Shown here: positions 1 to 12,090 of the stretch, one piece after another
Layout of the letters: each line of letters opens with the position of its first letter
How positions within the stretch are numbered: the first letter of the stretch is position 1
Assembly: GCF_910592395.1 (NCBI RefSeq)
Contig: NC_088308.1
Coordinates: forward strand, 20,413,501 to 20,477,500
Origin: Lineus longissimus
Lineage: Eukaryota > Nemertea > Pilidiophora > Heteronemertea > Lineidae
Reading direction: 5' to 3'
Length of the DNA stretch: 64,000 nt
Translations under genes and position numbers: made by a program
Notes under the pieces: generated by a model
What the model saw: the letters and a program-made list of their open reading frames with translations, nothing else
What the model was told of the DNA's origin: nothing
Databases searched by the model: none

Positions 1-113
1 ATTGTCCCATCATGTCACCCTAGGTGAAATGGTTGTGACATTGTCCCAATCATGCCACACTAGGTGAAATGGTTGTGACGTTGTCCCCAGCATGCCACCC
101 TAGGTGTAATTTA
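1..113. repeat. 40-bp minisatellite, cut by window start
   Basis: Nearly three units with a 40-bp period lie at 1-40, 41-80 and 81-110. They differ at only a few positions and share a TAGGTGAAATGGTTGTGAC core. The array probably extends to the left beyond the window. No coding potential is seen. Confidence 0.85.
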
Positions 114-295
114 AAGACACCTACGCATAATTTTCAAGTATAAAAGGATATCTCCTCATTAGATTCCTAAAAGCAGAGACTAGTCCTAACAAAACATTTC
201 TTCTGCTTATTTACTTGAGTTTCATCTGTAGCCCTAATCTAACAATACAATGTCATAAAAACTAAAGCAAACAAAATGACACTTGCATAGTTTAC

Positions 296-660
296 AATTT
301 TATTCGTTATAATTAAAATTTACTACAATGACAGATTGTAGGCCAAAATGGGCCTGCTCGTGGCAAAAAGGAATCACGGAACTGACCAGAGTGATTATGA
401 TCTCCAGTCAAAGACCAACATCAGGGAGCATCAGGACTCCACCTGTTCTTTCTGCCCATTAGATGCGAGATAAAACGAACAACACTAATTTACAACTGTA
501 CTGCTCCAAAGAAAGAGCCAAGTCTGCACGTAACTACTGGTATGCAGATATGTCATCGAGGCAGGCAAGACCTTAACACTGCCACTGCATCACAAGTGTA
601 GCAGTGATATTGCTTCAAAGCAAAACTTAAGTCTGCACATAATAGCTATCAAGGCGGCGA
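296..660. repeat. Degenerate partial copy of the 2-kb repeat unit
   Basis: Parts of this stretch resemble the larger units downstream. The AAAATGGGCCTGCTC block near 345 matches 2988, and the CTTCAAAGCAAAACTTAAGTC block near 613 matches 4269. The middle of the unit is missing, so this looks like an older copy with an internal deletion. Confidence 0.5.
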
Positions 661-815
661 TTTTTTACAATGTCATAAATGATTACATAATAAATTTATT
701 TTTTATCAAGTAGGGTACCTGTAGGCTTAGGATTCCCAAAGTTTCATTAGCCTAAACTTTTTCTTTGGCTCGTGGCTTTCCTGGCAGCACTTAATTGGCT
801 CTTTAACAGCGTCTT

Positions 816-1947
816 GGCTCTTGGCTCTCAGATTAGGGAATCCCGCGGATATTCCATTGTACAATCTTTACTCTAATAACCAGATTTACAACTTTTTAGA
901 TCACATACTACAGAGCACAAACTACACAGTTTAGGTTTTAATGGGCCTGCTCATGGTAAAGTAGAATCACAGAAACTATCCTCAAATGAGCCATTGAATG
1001 TGACATGTTACAAGCAACACTGATTTACAAAGGATGTGAAAGAGTTAACCGTTTAATGAAATGCCACATAACTATCAGGTAATCGCCCTCTGAACTGGTG
1101 ACAATCGGACTGGCCTGAAATTCCCATTATCGTCCACTCCTCAGTAAAATCCAACTAAAATGGGGTCATTGTATACAGTGGTACTGTATTACCCCGATGA
1201 GAAGCAAGTACGTCCCCCACTCTCAGCTAAGATATTTGTGCGTGCACCGGTTTGACTACGGGCTGAAGTTGACGATGTACTCCTGACGGAGCCATTGGGT
1301 TCTTCGCCCGCTCATTGACCAAGGTATGGTGACCTGGAGACAGTGACCGGGTTAGCACTAGCTGGTCGAAGGACATTTTCTAAGGCGTCCATTCGCAACT
1401 TCTCATCTTTCAGGTACTACCTATTCACGTGGACCAAGTCTTACCCAGAAACCTCCCCTTACGTAGCGTGGGGTACCAACCCACCGCAGATTCACGAGAT
1501 GTGTGCGTGGTAGCCAGATATCCTACACCACCCCCAGATCTCAGAACTGGTTGTGATGCTGCCCATTCGCAATAGGTTTAACCGCCGTCATGCCCCTTTG
1601 ATTTCGCCATTCAACTCCACCATCGGGGCACAGGCCTCAAATTGAGGGATGGGCGTTAATGATTATTTCAGACCGATCAGAATGTCACAAGCCCAGAGCG
1701 AAATCACCAGACAGTTATATGGAGTTACACCAAAAGGCTGACCCCTCACTTCATTTGTAAATAGGTGTTGGATATTTTTGTCACATTCAATGGACCCAGT
1801 CCAACAATCTCTGGAGGGACCTTCAGTGCGGCAAAACGCATAGGTTTTTAAAAGTGAAAACAAAAAGGTCACTCCACTGAGCTAAGCTACATAACTTATA
1901 GAATACCAGGTGTGGTCATTGGGACACCCCAATCTGAGAGCCAAGAG
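816..1947. mobile_element. TIR-bounded ~1.1-kb element, copy 1 (non-autonomous transposon candidate)
   Basis: The segment is bounded by inverted repeats. CTCTTGGCTCTCAGATT at 818-834 is the exact reverse complement of 1931-1947. The similarity continues inward to about 26 bp with three mismatches. The interior is richer in G+C than its surroundings and has no transposase frame. I see no clear target-site duplication. The element lies wholly inside the 2.05-kb unit. Confidence 0.55.
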
Positions 1948-1990
1948 CCGCGAGCACCGTTTTTTTACAGTACAGATATGCAGAGTACCG

Positions 1991-2640
1991 GTACACTAGT
2001 ACACTATCTCATTGCTTGAATTGGCAAATTTCAATTAAGAATTCACAAATTTGAGCAATATGCCTTTTTAAAACAATTTTGATTGCACTATTTGCACAAG
2101 GCTACAAGATACGGCAGGAATGACAAACACGAGTGAGTAAGCAGGGTGTGAAGTGCAGACTCAATGTACACTGTACCCGCCGTATTGTATAGACGGCATA
2201 ACAACAGTACACTAGTACGCTATCTCATTGCTTGAATTGGCAAATTTCAATTAAGAATTCACAAATTTGAGCAATATGCCTTTTTAAAACAATTTTGATT
2301 GCACTATTTGCACAAGGCTACATGATACGGCAGGAATGACAAACACGTGTGAGTAAGCAGGGTGTGAAGTGCAGACTCAATGTACACTGTACCCGCCGTA
2401 TTGTATAGACGGCATAACAACAGTACACTAGTACGCTATCTCATTGCTTGAATTGGCAAATTTCAATTAAGAATTCACAAATTTGAGCAATATGCCTTTT
2501 TAAAACAATTTTGATTGCACTATTTGCACAAGGCTACATGATACGGCAGGAATGACAAACACGTGTGAGTAAGCAGGATGTGAAGTGCAGACTCAATGTA
2601 CACTGTACCCGCCGTATTGTATAGACGGCGTAACAACAGT
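1991..2640. repeat. 216-bp tandem repeat, three copies
   Basis: Units begin at 1991, 2207 and 2423 with the palindromic GTACACTAGTAC and are almost identical. A single divergent copy at about 4,026-4,245 closes the second 2-kb unit, which shows that the array arose by expansion of the end of the unit in copy 1. The repeated small reading frames inside are incidental. Confidence 0.88.
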
Positions 2641-2866
2641 ATGATAAAAAATCTTGGCATGGTAGACTGTTAACAATACCGCTATCCAGCCGGCGATGTC
2701 TTACGACGTCATAAACGGTTACAAAATAAATCCATTTTTTATCAAGTAGGGTACCTGTAGGCTTAGGATTCCCAAAGATAATAATTATATTCATTCAAGC
2801 CTATTCCTTTTCTTTGGCTTGTGGCTCATCTGGTGGCACTTAATTGGCTCTTTAACGGAGTCTTGG

Positions 2867-3982
2867 CTCTTGGCTCTCAGATTAGTGTATCCCGTGGATA
2901 TTCCATTGTACAATCTTTACTCCAATAACCAGATTTACAACTTTTCAAATCACATACTACAGAGCACAAACTACACAGTTATATATCAAAATGGGCCTGC
3001 TCATGGTCAAGTAGAATCACCGAAACTATCCTCAAATGAGCCATTGAATGCGACATGTAACAAGCAACACTAATTTACAAAGGATGTGAAAGAGTTAACC
3101 GTTTGATGAAATGCCACATAACTATCAGGTAATCGCCCTCTGAACTGGTGACAATCGGACTGGCCTGAAATTCTCATTATCGTCCACTCCTCAGTAAAAT
3201 CCAACTAAAATGGGGTCATTGTATACAGTGGTACTGTATTACCCCGATGAGAAGCAAGTACGTCCCCCACTCTCAGCTAAGATATTTGTGCGTGCACCGG
3301 TTTGACTACGGGCTGAAGTTGACGATGTACTCCTGACGGAGCCATTGGGTTCTTCGCCCGCTCATTGACCAAGGTATGGTGACCTGGAGACAGTGACCGG
3401 GTTAGCACAAGCTGGTCGAAGGACATTTTCTAAGGCGTCCATTCGCAACTTCTCATCTTTCAGGTACTACCTATTCACGTGGACCAAGTCTTACCCAGAA
3501 ACCTCCCCTTACGTAGCGTGGGGTACCAACCCACCGCAGATTCACGAGATGTGTGCGTGGTAACCAGATATCCTACACCACCCCCAGATCTCAGAACTGG
3601 TTGTGATGCTGCCCATTCGCAATAGGTTTAACCGCCGTCATGCCCCTTTGATTTTGCCATTCAACGCCACCATCGGGACACAGGCCTCAAATTGAGGGAT
3701 GGGCGTTAATGATTATTTCAGACCGATCAGAACGTCACAAGCCCAGAGCGAAATCACCAGACAGTTATATGGAGTTACACCAAAAGGCTGACCCCTCACT
3801 TCATTGGTAAATAGGTGTTGGATATTTTTGTCACATAATGGACCCAGTCCAACAATCTCTGGAGGGACCTTCAGTGCGGCAAATCGCATAGGTTTTTAAA
3901 AGTGAAAACAAAAAGGTCACTACACAGTAACTAAAGAATACCAGGTGTGGATATTGGGACACCCTAATCTTAGAGCCAAGAG
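2867..3982. mobile_element. TIR-bounded ~1.1-kb element, copy 2
   Basis: This is the counterpart of the element at 816-1947. The left inverted repeat is at 2867-2883 and the right one at 3966-3982, with one substitution in the right arm. It was copied along with the surrounding unit rather than inserted separately, because the flanks are also duplicated. Confidence 0.55.
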
Positions 3983-4299
3983 CCGCGATAACCGTCGTTT
4001 TTTTTATAGTACAGATAGGCAGAGTACCGCTATCTCATTGCTTGAATTGGCAGATTTCAATCAAGAATTTACAAATTTGAGCAATATCATGCCTTTTAAA
4101 AACAATTTTGATTGAACTATTTGCGCAAGGCTACATGATACGGCAGGAATGACAAACAAGTGCGATTGTACACAGTGTATGAAGTGCAGACTCAATGTAC
4201 ACTGTACTCGCCCTATTGTACTGACAGCATAACAAGAGTACAATAAAAAATCCTGGCATGGTAGACTGTGACATTGCTTCAAAGCAAAACTTAAGTCTG

Positions 4300-7200
4300 T
4301 GTATAATTACTGGTGGACATCGCAATATATGAAAGAATGATGTCATCAAATATTTAGGTCCTTGGCAAGGACAGGAATTCCACTGCTTTCCATTATCCCA
4401 GCAAAGAAACTGTGGATACCCTTGATCATGCAGAAACCATAGATGACAGATGTCTTTTCCAGTCAGAATGGAAGGGGCCCTATCGTGTTCAAGACATCTG
4501 AACTTGGTTGATTGATCCTTGTCTATAACGCAGCTTGTTTACAAGAGATGTCACAGCGCTCTACCAGCTTCAGTTACCAGTGATTTTCCGTTGAGGTGCT
4601 GAAAATAAGACAATAGTTCGTTTGATTTTAATGACTTCTACAGAGACAGAGTTTTTAGAAACAGCTGCATGAAAGGCCTCTGGTTTACTAAGAGGGGGTG
4701 TCAAGTGCACAAGGACATCTCACTGTGATTGCAGTTCACTCTGGAACCTTATGCGCCAGGAACTTGCCAACAGTACTGACTAACAACTATTCAGAATGTA
4801 AAAATTTCTATTAACCCTTTAGCTCCTGTACTGCCCGTAGCCGCCCGTGTTTTAAACTCCCGCCCTACGATAACCAAGTGGCCGAGAAGTAAAGTAACAC
4901 CACAGGGCGATGCTTGGAGTGTCATCTTCATAATAAAACTCATTCCTCGGTGGGTTGCTGTACATTTTACCGAGTAATACAGGGCTATAGCGAGTTGGCG
5001 AGTCTGCTTCCTGACCCCATTCATGTATTCATGTACAGGAGACTGCCAGGTTTTGTTTTTCAATCGATATTAGGTTGGATTATCATACATTAGGGTTTCT
5101 TTATGGATGCTTTTGATTAGGTAGGAACTTCTTATGATTCTATTGTTTACTCCACGGCCTTTTTATGAATTTTCACTATATTGCTGAGAGGGTTAATGCC
5201 GTCGATACCAGGGGGTTAAAATGAAAAGTTAGCTTCAAAATAAATATCACTTGTAGTACTTCATTTTCAACCTTTTGTATCTCTTTTGCCAAAAGTCTAT
5301 ACACTATGGAAATACATGCCTTTCTTATGCCTAATGTTTAGGCCAACCTACCTTCAGTCCACACAAGGAACTCCTGCTGTTTTTCATCACAAGATGCCTT
5401 GGATTGTGTATTAATGTGATGAAATACTAAACACCATCTCCAGATAATCAGCAGTGTCCACTGTCTGAGGCGATTTGATGTTGAGCAGATTTTAGTTCAT
5501 TATTTGGGCAGGAATCAAGATTTAATCTATGTTAGCCAGGTTTAGAGACATGTATTTTACTTCAAGCTGTATGGGACTGCATTCTCTCTTGCCTGAATGA
5601 AGGCAAGAAACTTCAATGCTGACAGCTTTTCGACTAGTTGACGGAATATGAAGAGCAATTTTCTTACTCAAAATATTTGCTCCTTCAAAAGTCAACTGAA
5701 TCCCTCTTTACAGACATTTATGTGAAGGACGCATGTTTCTCCATGTATGTTGTATCTCTCAATCTCATCTAATCCTTGAAACCATGCAGGCTGAAAAATA
5801 ACTCAAACTATTAGAATGCCTGTGAGTGAATTTGTATCACCTCAGGCTTTTCACTGCATTCCTCTGAATTTTTTAAACATCCATAGACGAGTCTTCTTCC
5901 TAGCCAGCTGTCACCATCTCACCATCTCGCACAAGCTCAGATCACAGGCAAAAGGAATCATTTTAAAGTGCATACTTTACAGCACAGTGTATTTCTCTCG
6001 AAACAACCAACTTTCTACGACTTGCCAAGGAGGCAAATTTGGGCATCTAATTATCAGTGCCCTCCATCATGTTTATGTTGGCACCTAGTCAGTGGATATT
6101 TCCCCTGGTCAAACCAAGCTGCTTCGTCCTTTTACTGTAGGGTGCAGAGGCTCCCTTCAACAACCTCTGATAATTCAAGTTCATATTTAAACTGGCACCA
6201 ACTTCAGTTCGGTTCTTTGTTGCACTTGCAACATGGCCGGAAAGAAAAAATATCTTTCTTGGTGCGTACCCAGCCCTCCTTCACAGCAGGTGTTCTAGAT
6301 GCGAGTGCATCCTAGTTAGCAATAGTTTTTCCAGACCTCTGTGACATCCCTGTCCTCCAATCTTAAAACCATGCTGAAACAGAAGGCTAAAACCATTAGG
6401 ATGATCATAAATTTTTAAGGCGATTACACATGAAAGTTTCTGTCACTTAGTCATCCTGCTGGCATTCATCCTTTCATTCTCATTATAGCAGAGGCATCCT
6501 GTCACAGACTCATCCTCACTGTGACTGGCTTATTTTGTTGTTGCCAAGTCTGTACAGTCAGTCTGTAAATCCAATATGGTCCAGACTTTGCATTGTCACT
6601 GACCTAGGTCCAATGACTGGCATTACTGTTTCTCAGACAACAGGCAAGAAATAAGTCGCACCTTTTTGACAGTTTGTCAGTCAATGCCAAACCAAACCGC
6701 TTTGTCTTTTTCAACAGTAATATAGCATCGGGTCTCTCTTGGACAACCTCAGTGACAGCCACGCCCCTGATCTTGAAACAGGCTAAAAAAGAATTTGATA
6801 CATTTAGAACTGTCATGCAAGTAATTTGTAGGCCATTACTGAATGCAAGATTCTAAGCATACATCTTCTCAATATCTAATCAAGATAGCATAGCTGATAG
6901 ACGCCCAGCTACCTAGGCATATTGTAAAGACTACAGTCTCTAGTTTCTTCCCCTTTGTCCTTGTCATTCATTGGCTTATTTAAATACTGAGGTAAAGTTT
7001 AAGTTGACCAACGGTAAACACATTGTAACATTTTGTTATCATCTGATTAATTCTGTTGGCTACCACGCAATAAGGCCCAGGCTTGATTCTTCGGCACACC
7101 TCTCAAGCCAGCATTGCCAGCTTCGTTCTTCCGCCATTCGCATCAAGTTTGCAAATGGTGCTCCCTGGACAGCCGCACCCTTGCGTAAGTCTGCTGTCAG

Positions 7201-9450
7201 AATGGTGGTAGATGTACCTACTGTCCTCATTCTGTCATTCTTACGTCTCCCTTTGGCGCTGTTGTTGGTTACCACGCCATTTCTTGCCCCAATCTTGCAG
7301 CTCCCGCTCCGTAACGTCATTACGCGTCCCTCTGGTCAACTTTACATGGACCGGATCATGGTCTACAGCACAACCTGTTAAAAGAGTACAGTTCTCATTA
7401 TATAAAACTTGGCTGAATTTCGTGATAATATGAGAACACAACGAGATAAAGTGTCAGTCATTGTTTTTTGTTCATGAATTCGACATGAATTCCCTGTAGT
7501 TTGTGACCTTCTTGCATGGTTTATGATCAACTAGAGCCTTACCAACCAGGATTGGGACAGGTAAAGACCTAAATTCTCTCAAGGTTGCGACTCCCAAAAC
7601 ATCTTACTGGTACATGGTTATGCTTAAGAGAACCTGGATTGAAGAAAGTCTTTTGAATCGAGGGAGCAGCATCCCAAGGACTGCCCATGAAGCGGTTACT
7701 AGAGGTCCAAAGAAGCACATGGGAAAGGAGAAAAACTGGTAATTTTTGCAGTCGGCAAAAGACCAAAGGAAAAGAAGATGCATTGTGACCTTCTATTCCC
7801 CAATGGATGAGGAGCATGGTCTTTCCATAAAATTGAAAAGAAGATGCATTGTGTCCTTATATTCCACAATGGATGAGGAGCATTGTCTTTCCATAAACTT
7901 GGGTGAAGACATTCATGAAATATGGTTCACAAAGTTCACCGAGTTGTCAATGAAAACCTATGCAGTACCATACCCGATAAGCTTGGCTCCAGTTTCTCCC
8001 CCAACAATTGTACACGTTGTCGTAGCTTGCCAGCACCATCCTAGCCAGTCGCCGTCTTTAGCTCTGTTGCCTGTTCGTCTTCAATGTTGATCCTGCAGAA
8101 GTAAACCACTTTGTTGATACCAAGGAATAGGACAATATAATTTTCTGCGAGAGGGGTGGGTCCCATAGGGTAATAGCCCAGCAAAGGGCTGTGTACCTGT
8201 CCTATTAGAATGCAAATAAAATCTTGCATACCAACTGACCATCTTAGTTTGATGACCACAGATATGATCCACTCTTGCTGGTAAAGTACCGTGTCCAAGT
8301 CTCTTCCCATTATGCATTTGCAACTGAAAGACACAAGCTTCTTTCAGTCTTTTTGGACAAAACACAGATTTCATGGTCTGGGCAGGCACGACCTTGGAAT
8401 CTGTCCTTTCAATAAAAATTCAATTCAAATTTATATCATCCTTTGCGAGATTGTTTAGGCATCAGCAGACAGATGATGGGAACGAGGCTGGAACTCGCAG
8501 CCTTGGCGTATTATTGAATGAACATTGAAGTAGGGAGTACGTTTTCACTGCCCACAGAAACATTTTTACCTCTATAAGTTCACAATATGAATTTATCCTT
8601 CCTAGAAATTAGGGATTGTGTTGAGGTGAAGTGAATCCATAGCTCAGCACTTTTCGCTACACAGGAAAACATTTCTGATGACGCAGTCTGCAATGAAACA
8701 ATTCAAAGTTATAAGGTGAATATTAAAATGTATCTGACCAAACACATCCAGAAGCCAGAGTCGCTAGGACAATAAACCAAATTGGTGGGGCACTAAAAAT
8801 TCAGCATCTCCCTTAAGGAAGATGGAATACTTTCTGGAGAATAAACCCTCCTAGTCCAGAGCGAACGCTGAATTCAAAGGACAACATCCAGAAGCTTCTC
8901 CATATCTATCCCTCAACTCTATGGACACATTTCTTCATGTTATGTAACTGGTGTCATCTTTGGACACAACTGCAGATGTCTTCAAGGTACCACTTGGAAA
9001 TGTTTTATTACCATGAACAAAGTCCGTCTTTGCGGACCCGTGGGAAGACCATATCCTGAACACTGGTATCTTTGTGGTCGTGACATTGACCTGTCCACAG
9101 TTGGTATCAAAAACCATAACACTTCCTTGTGGTTACCACATTGACAGGTACCCCCACCCCCCTTGAACGTCCCACTTTTTCACTAATATCCCTGTCATGC
9201 AGGCAAAAATTGCGAATGTCACAAAATCACAACCAACTTTGAGCCTCTCAACACTTGTGTGGATGCAACAGAGTTCTAATGAAGATGTCAAGGACACTTT
9301 CCCTCTGACATAGAAAAGCTGTCTGCAAATGTTTGGAAAATCTCCCCATGGTGGGGAATTTATTTTGAAAAAATTGTGGCCCAAAGGAATGAATTGTTCA
9401 ATGGAACAATATAGGGATGTCCCAGCAGGATGATCAAGTGTCCCACGAAT
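4300..9450. other. Intergenic stretch, no gene recognised
   Basis: I see no convincing gene on either strand. Open frames are all below about 140 codons, lack recognisable domains and often overlap on both strands, as expected by chance. A two-unit 66-bp repeat is listed separately. A short stretch near 8,455-8,510 has a B-box-like GAGTTCCAGCC on the minus strand but no convincing A box. Confidence 0.6.
7770..7901 (+). repeat. Two-unit 66-bp tandem repeat, in frame in a small ORF
   Basis: The block starting AAAGAAGATGCATTGTG at 7771 recurs at 7837. Because 66 is a multiple of three, an open frame at 7746-8090 encodes a 22-residue repeat twice, each containing MDEEH. The 114-residue frame has no recognised domain and no obvious splice context, so I treat it as a repeat and not as a gene. 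Confidence 0.7.
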
Positions 9451-9704
9451 AATAGACAGCTTGCAAAAATAAATTTCGCCCATTTTGAAAAAAAGTTTTC
9501 ACAGGCAGCGCAAGTTTACCAAGACATAAAAGTCATGTTTTAAATCAAATCATCACCAAAAGCATTCAAAATATCATAAACATTGGAAGACATGGACAGC
9601 TTGAATAAGCTTGTATATTCGTACTTTTATTCCATGGTAAACATACGTTGCCTCTGAAGAGTCTTTTCAAAATGGCCGAACTTAATTTACGCAGGTTGTC
9701 TATT
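9451..9704. mobile_element. MITE-like element, copy 1
   Basis: A 254-bp segment has imperfect inverted ends of about 40 bp. The left end starts AATAGACAGC and contains CCCATTTTGAAAA. The right end contains TTTTCAAAATGG and finishes TGTCTATT. The interior matches the second copy 570 bp downstream. No transposase frame and no clear target-site duplication are visible. Confidence 0.7.
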
Positions 9705-10024
9705 GTTCTCTCTGATCCGAAGTCATTAACTTCATAATTTTAGAGAAAATCCTTTGCAATGACCACAAAGCTTTACAATAAAAGGTCAGAGAACATCCAT
9801 ATTATGGCTACCGCTTTCTCTGCCAGTTTGACAATTGGCCAAAGTTTGCATGAAAAAAACATTTTTGGTGTCCGGACCCTTGAGGGGAAACAATTTGGCC
9901 CCTGCATGCCTGCTTATTCCAATTTATGGCACAGCCCCCTTCCTGGGTCAACATTTTTGGGGCAGGCACAGGCTTTTAGGGCGAGGGAGTCAGGGGGAGA
10001 GGAGAACAGTTCAGTTACCGGCAG

Positions 10025-10285
10025 AATAGACCGTATGCGAAAATAACTTTCGCCCATTTTGAAAAGACCCTCAGCGAAGTTTACCATGACATAAAACTAA
10101 TGTTTTAAATCAAATCATCACCAAAAGGTTTAAAATATCATGAGAATTGGAAGACATGGACCACTTCAAGTAAATTACTTGAATAAGCTTATATATTTTT
10201 TACTTTTTTGCCAAGGTAAACATACCTTGCCTTCGAACAGGGTCTTTTCAAAATGGCCACAATTTATTTTTGCAAGTTTTCTATT
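10025..10285. mobile_element. MITE-like element, copy 2
   Basis: This is a 261-bp relative of the element at 9451-9704 in the same orientation. It shares the inverted ends (CCCATTTTGAAAAGAC on the left, GTCTTTTCAAAATGG on the right) and an internal block with AAATCAAATCATCACCAAAAG. The copies differ by many substitutions and small indels, so they are not a recent duplication. Confidence 0.7.
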
Positions 10286-10944
10286 TCCCAGGACTACCTA
10301 AAACCTGTAGACATGCTGGAAACTCTGGGTTAAAACACAGCTTTTTATCTCAAACCTGAAGAGAGAAAAACGCTTTCTGTAGCGTCTTCAGTCCCCCACC
10401 CGCTAGAATCTGTGTTTTTTTCCCCATTCTCCCCTGCTAAGCCGTTCCCGCGAAAATCAAATGTCACACATCCACACACACAATGCATGTTGTTCATGCA
10501 CACAGCAAACACGTGCTTCGGCAGTGCACACCGCAAACACGTGCTTCGACAGTGCACACAAAATGGACAACGAAACATTGTATTCAGTTATCGCACTGGA
10601 CTGGTCAGTTTCAACATGATTTTCACGATCAAAAATGGTAAAAATCTCCACGTAATTCAGTTCACCAGATGCAGAATTACACACAGAACAAGAATACCTG
10701 GTTCCGGCACTTTGGTGAGTATCATAGAACACAGAATCGTATGTTTTTTTATTAAGAAAATCGTCGCGCAGGCCACCATCAAAATTTTTGCCAACCGCAC
10801 AAAATTCCTTTATCATTGCCCCAATAACGCAAGAAACGATAAAACATCGGAATATGGATGAGCTTAGATACCTAATCTATGAACTTACCATCCAAAAGTT
10901 GTCTTTATGCACGAAATAGAGGTGAAATCAGAGAATTAAATGGA

Positions 10945-12090
10945 GAAGTTTCGAAATATTAATGCCGCCGCCGGAGAATTAACACGTGGGTCAGACGATC
11001 GTGCGATTACGTCATTGTCATCAGGCGGAGGAGGCGAACAGGCGGAGCAATTTTTCGGCGGCAATTATAAAAAAAATCATGTGTATTACTTAGACCCTAA
11101 ATCAAATTTCTTTCCCTGGTAATTTTTCTGTCACCTTTCCGAATTCAGGATATTCCGAAATAATTTCGAGAGCGTCTTTCACCGTCATTCATCAATGAAT
11201 AGCGGGACGAATAGTTGGTTGTGACAATCTCTTTCATGACAGGCCTAAGCGGCCTTGTCCATTCACAAATTTATGGCGCTCGTTCTTGATTAATTCTCTC
11301 CGAACCCGCCCATTTCATAAGTAAGAAGTTTCTAAACATAAATGCCGCCGCATGTGGGTCAGACGATCGTGTGATTACGTCATTATCATCAGGCGGATGG
11401 AGCAAACATGCGGAGCATTTTTTCGGCGGCAACTAAAAACAATTCTGTGTATTACTTAGACCCTAAATCAAAATTCTTTCCCTGGTAATTTTTCTCTGTC
11501 ACCTTTCCGAATTCAGGATATTACGAAATAATTTCGAGAGCGTCTTTCACCGTCATTCATCAATGAATAGCGGGACGAATAGTTGGTTGTGACAAATGAT
11601 TTTGATGACAGGCCTAAGCCTTGTCCCATTCAAAAATGTGTCTGTGTTTGCTACGAATGGCGCTCGTTCTTGATTAATTCTCTCCGAACCCGCCCAGTTC
11701 ATAAGTAAGAAGTTTCTAAACATAAATGCCGCCGCATGTGGGTCAGACGATCTTGTGATTCCGTCATTATCATCAGGCGGATGGAGCGAACATGCGGAGC
11801 AATTCGGCGGCAACTAAAGAAAATCCTGTGTATTATATACTTAGACCTAAATCATATTTCTTTCCCTGGTAATTTTTCTTTGTCACCTTCCCGAATTCAG
11901 GATATTCCGAAAAAATTTCGAGAGCGTCTTTCACCGTCATTCATCAATGAATAGCGGGACGAATAGTTGGTTGTGACAATGTCTTTGATGACAGGCCTAA
12001 GCCATGTCCATTCAAAAATTTGACTGTGTTTGCTACGAATGGCGCTCGTTCTTGATTAATTCTCTCCAAGTCCGCCCAGTTCGTTAGTAA
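10945..12090. repeat. Three-unit ~380-bp tandem array
   Basis: Three direct repeats start near 10,945, 11,328 and 11,712; the shared AATGCCGCCG lies at 10,961, 11,341 and 11,725. Each unit carries GGGTCAGACGATC, a CATCAGGCGGA block and the palindromic ATTCATCAATGAAT. The first unit has an extra GCCGGAGAATTAACAC insertion. Open frames in the units are short and not kept between copies, so it is probably a non-coding satellite. Confidence 0.85.

Larger units (their letters stand above)
660..4300. repeat. Tandem duplication of a ~2.05-kb unit
   Basis: Two long direct copies lie about 2,050 bp apart: roughly 660-2,690 and 2,690-4,300. The block at 1,010-1,960 is nearly identical to 3,060-4,010, with only scattered substitutions and small indels, so the duplication is recent or homogenised. 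Copy 1 is longer because its terminal 216-bp segment is present three times. No frame longer than about 90 codons survives in either copy, and none resembles a known protein. Confidence 0.85.

Noticed and set aside
8455-8510. B-box-like GAGTTCCAGCC on the minus strand
   Set aside because: No A box at a suitable distance, so a SINE or tRNA call is not justified.
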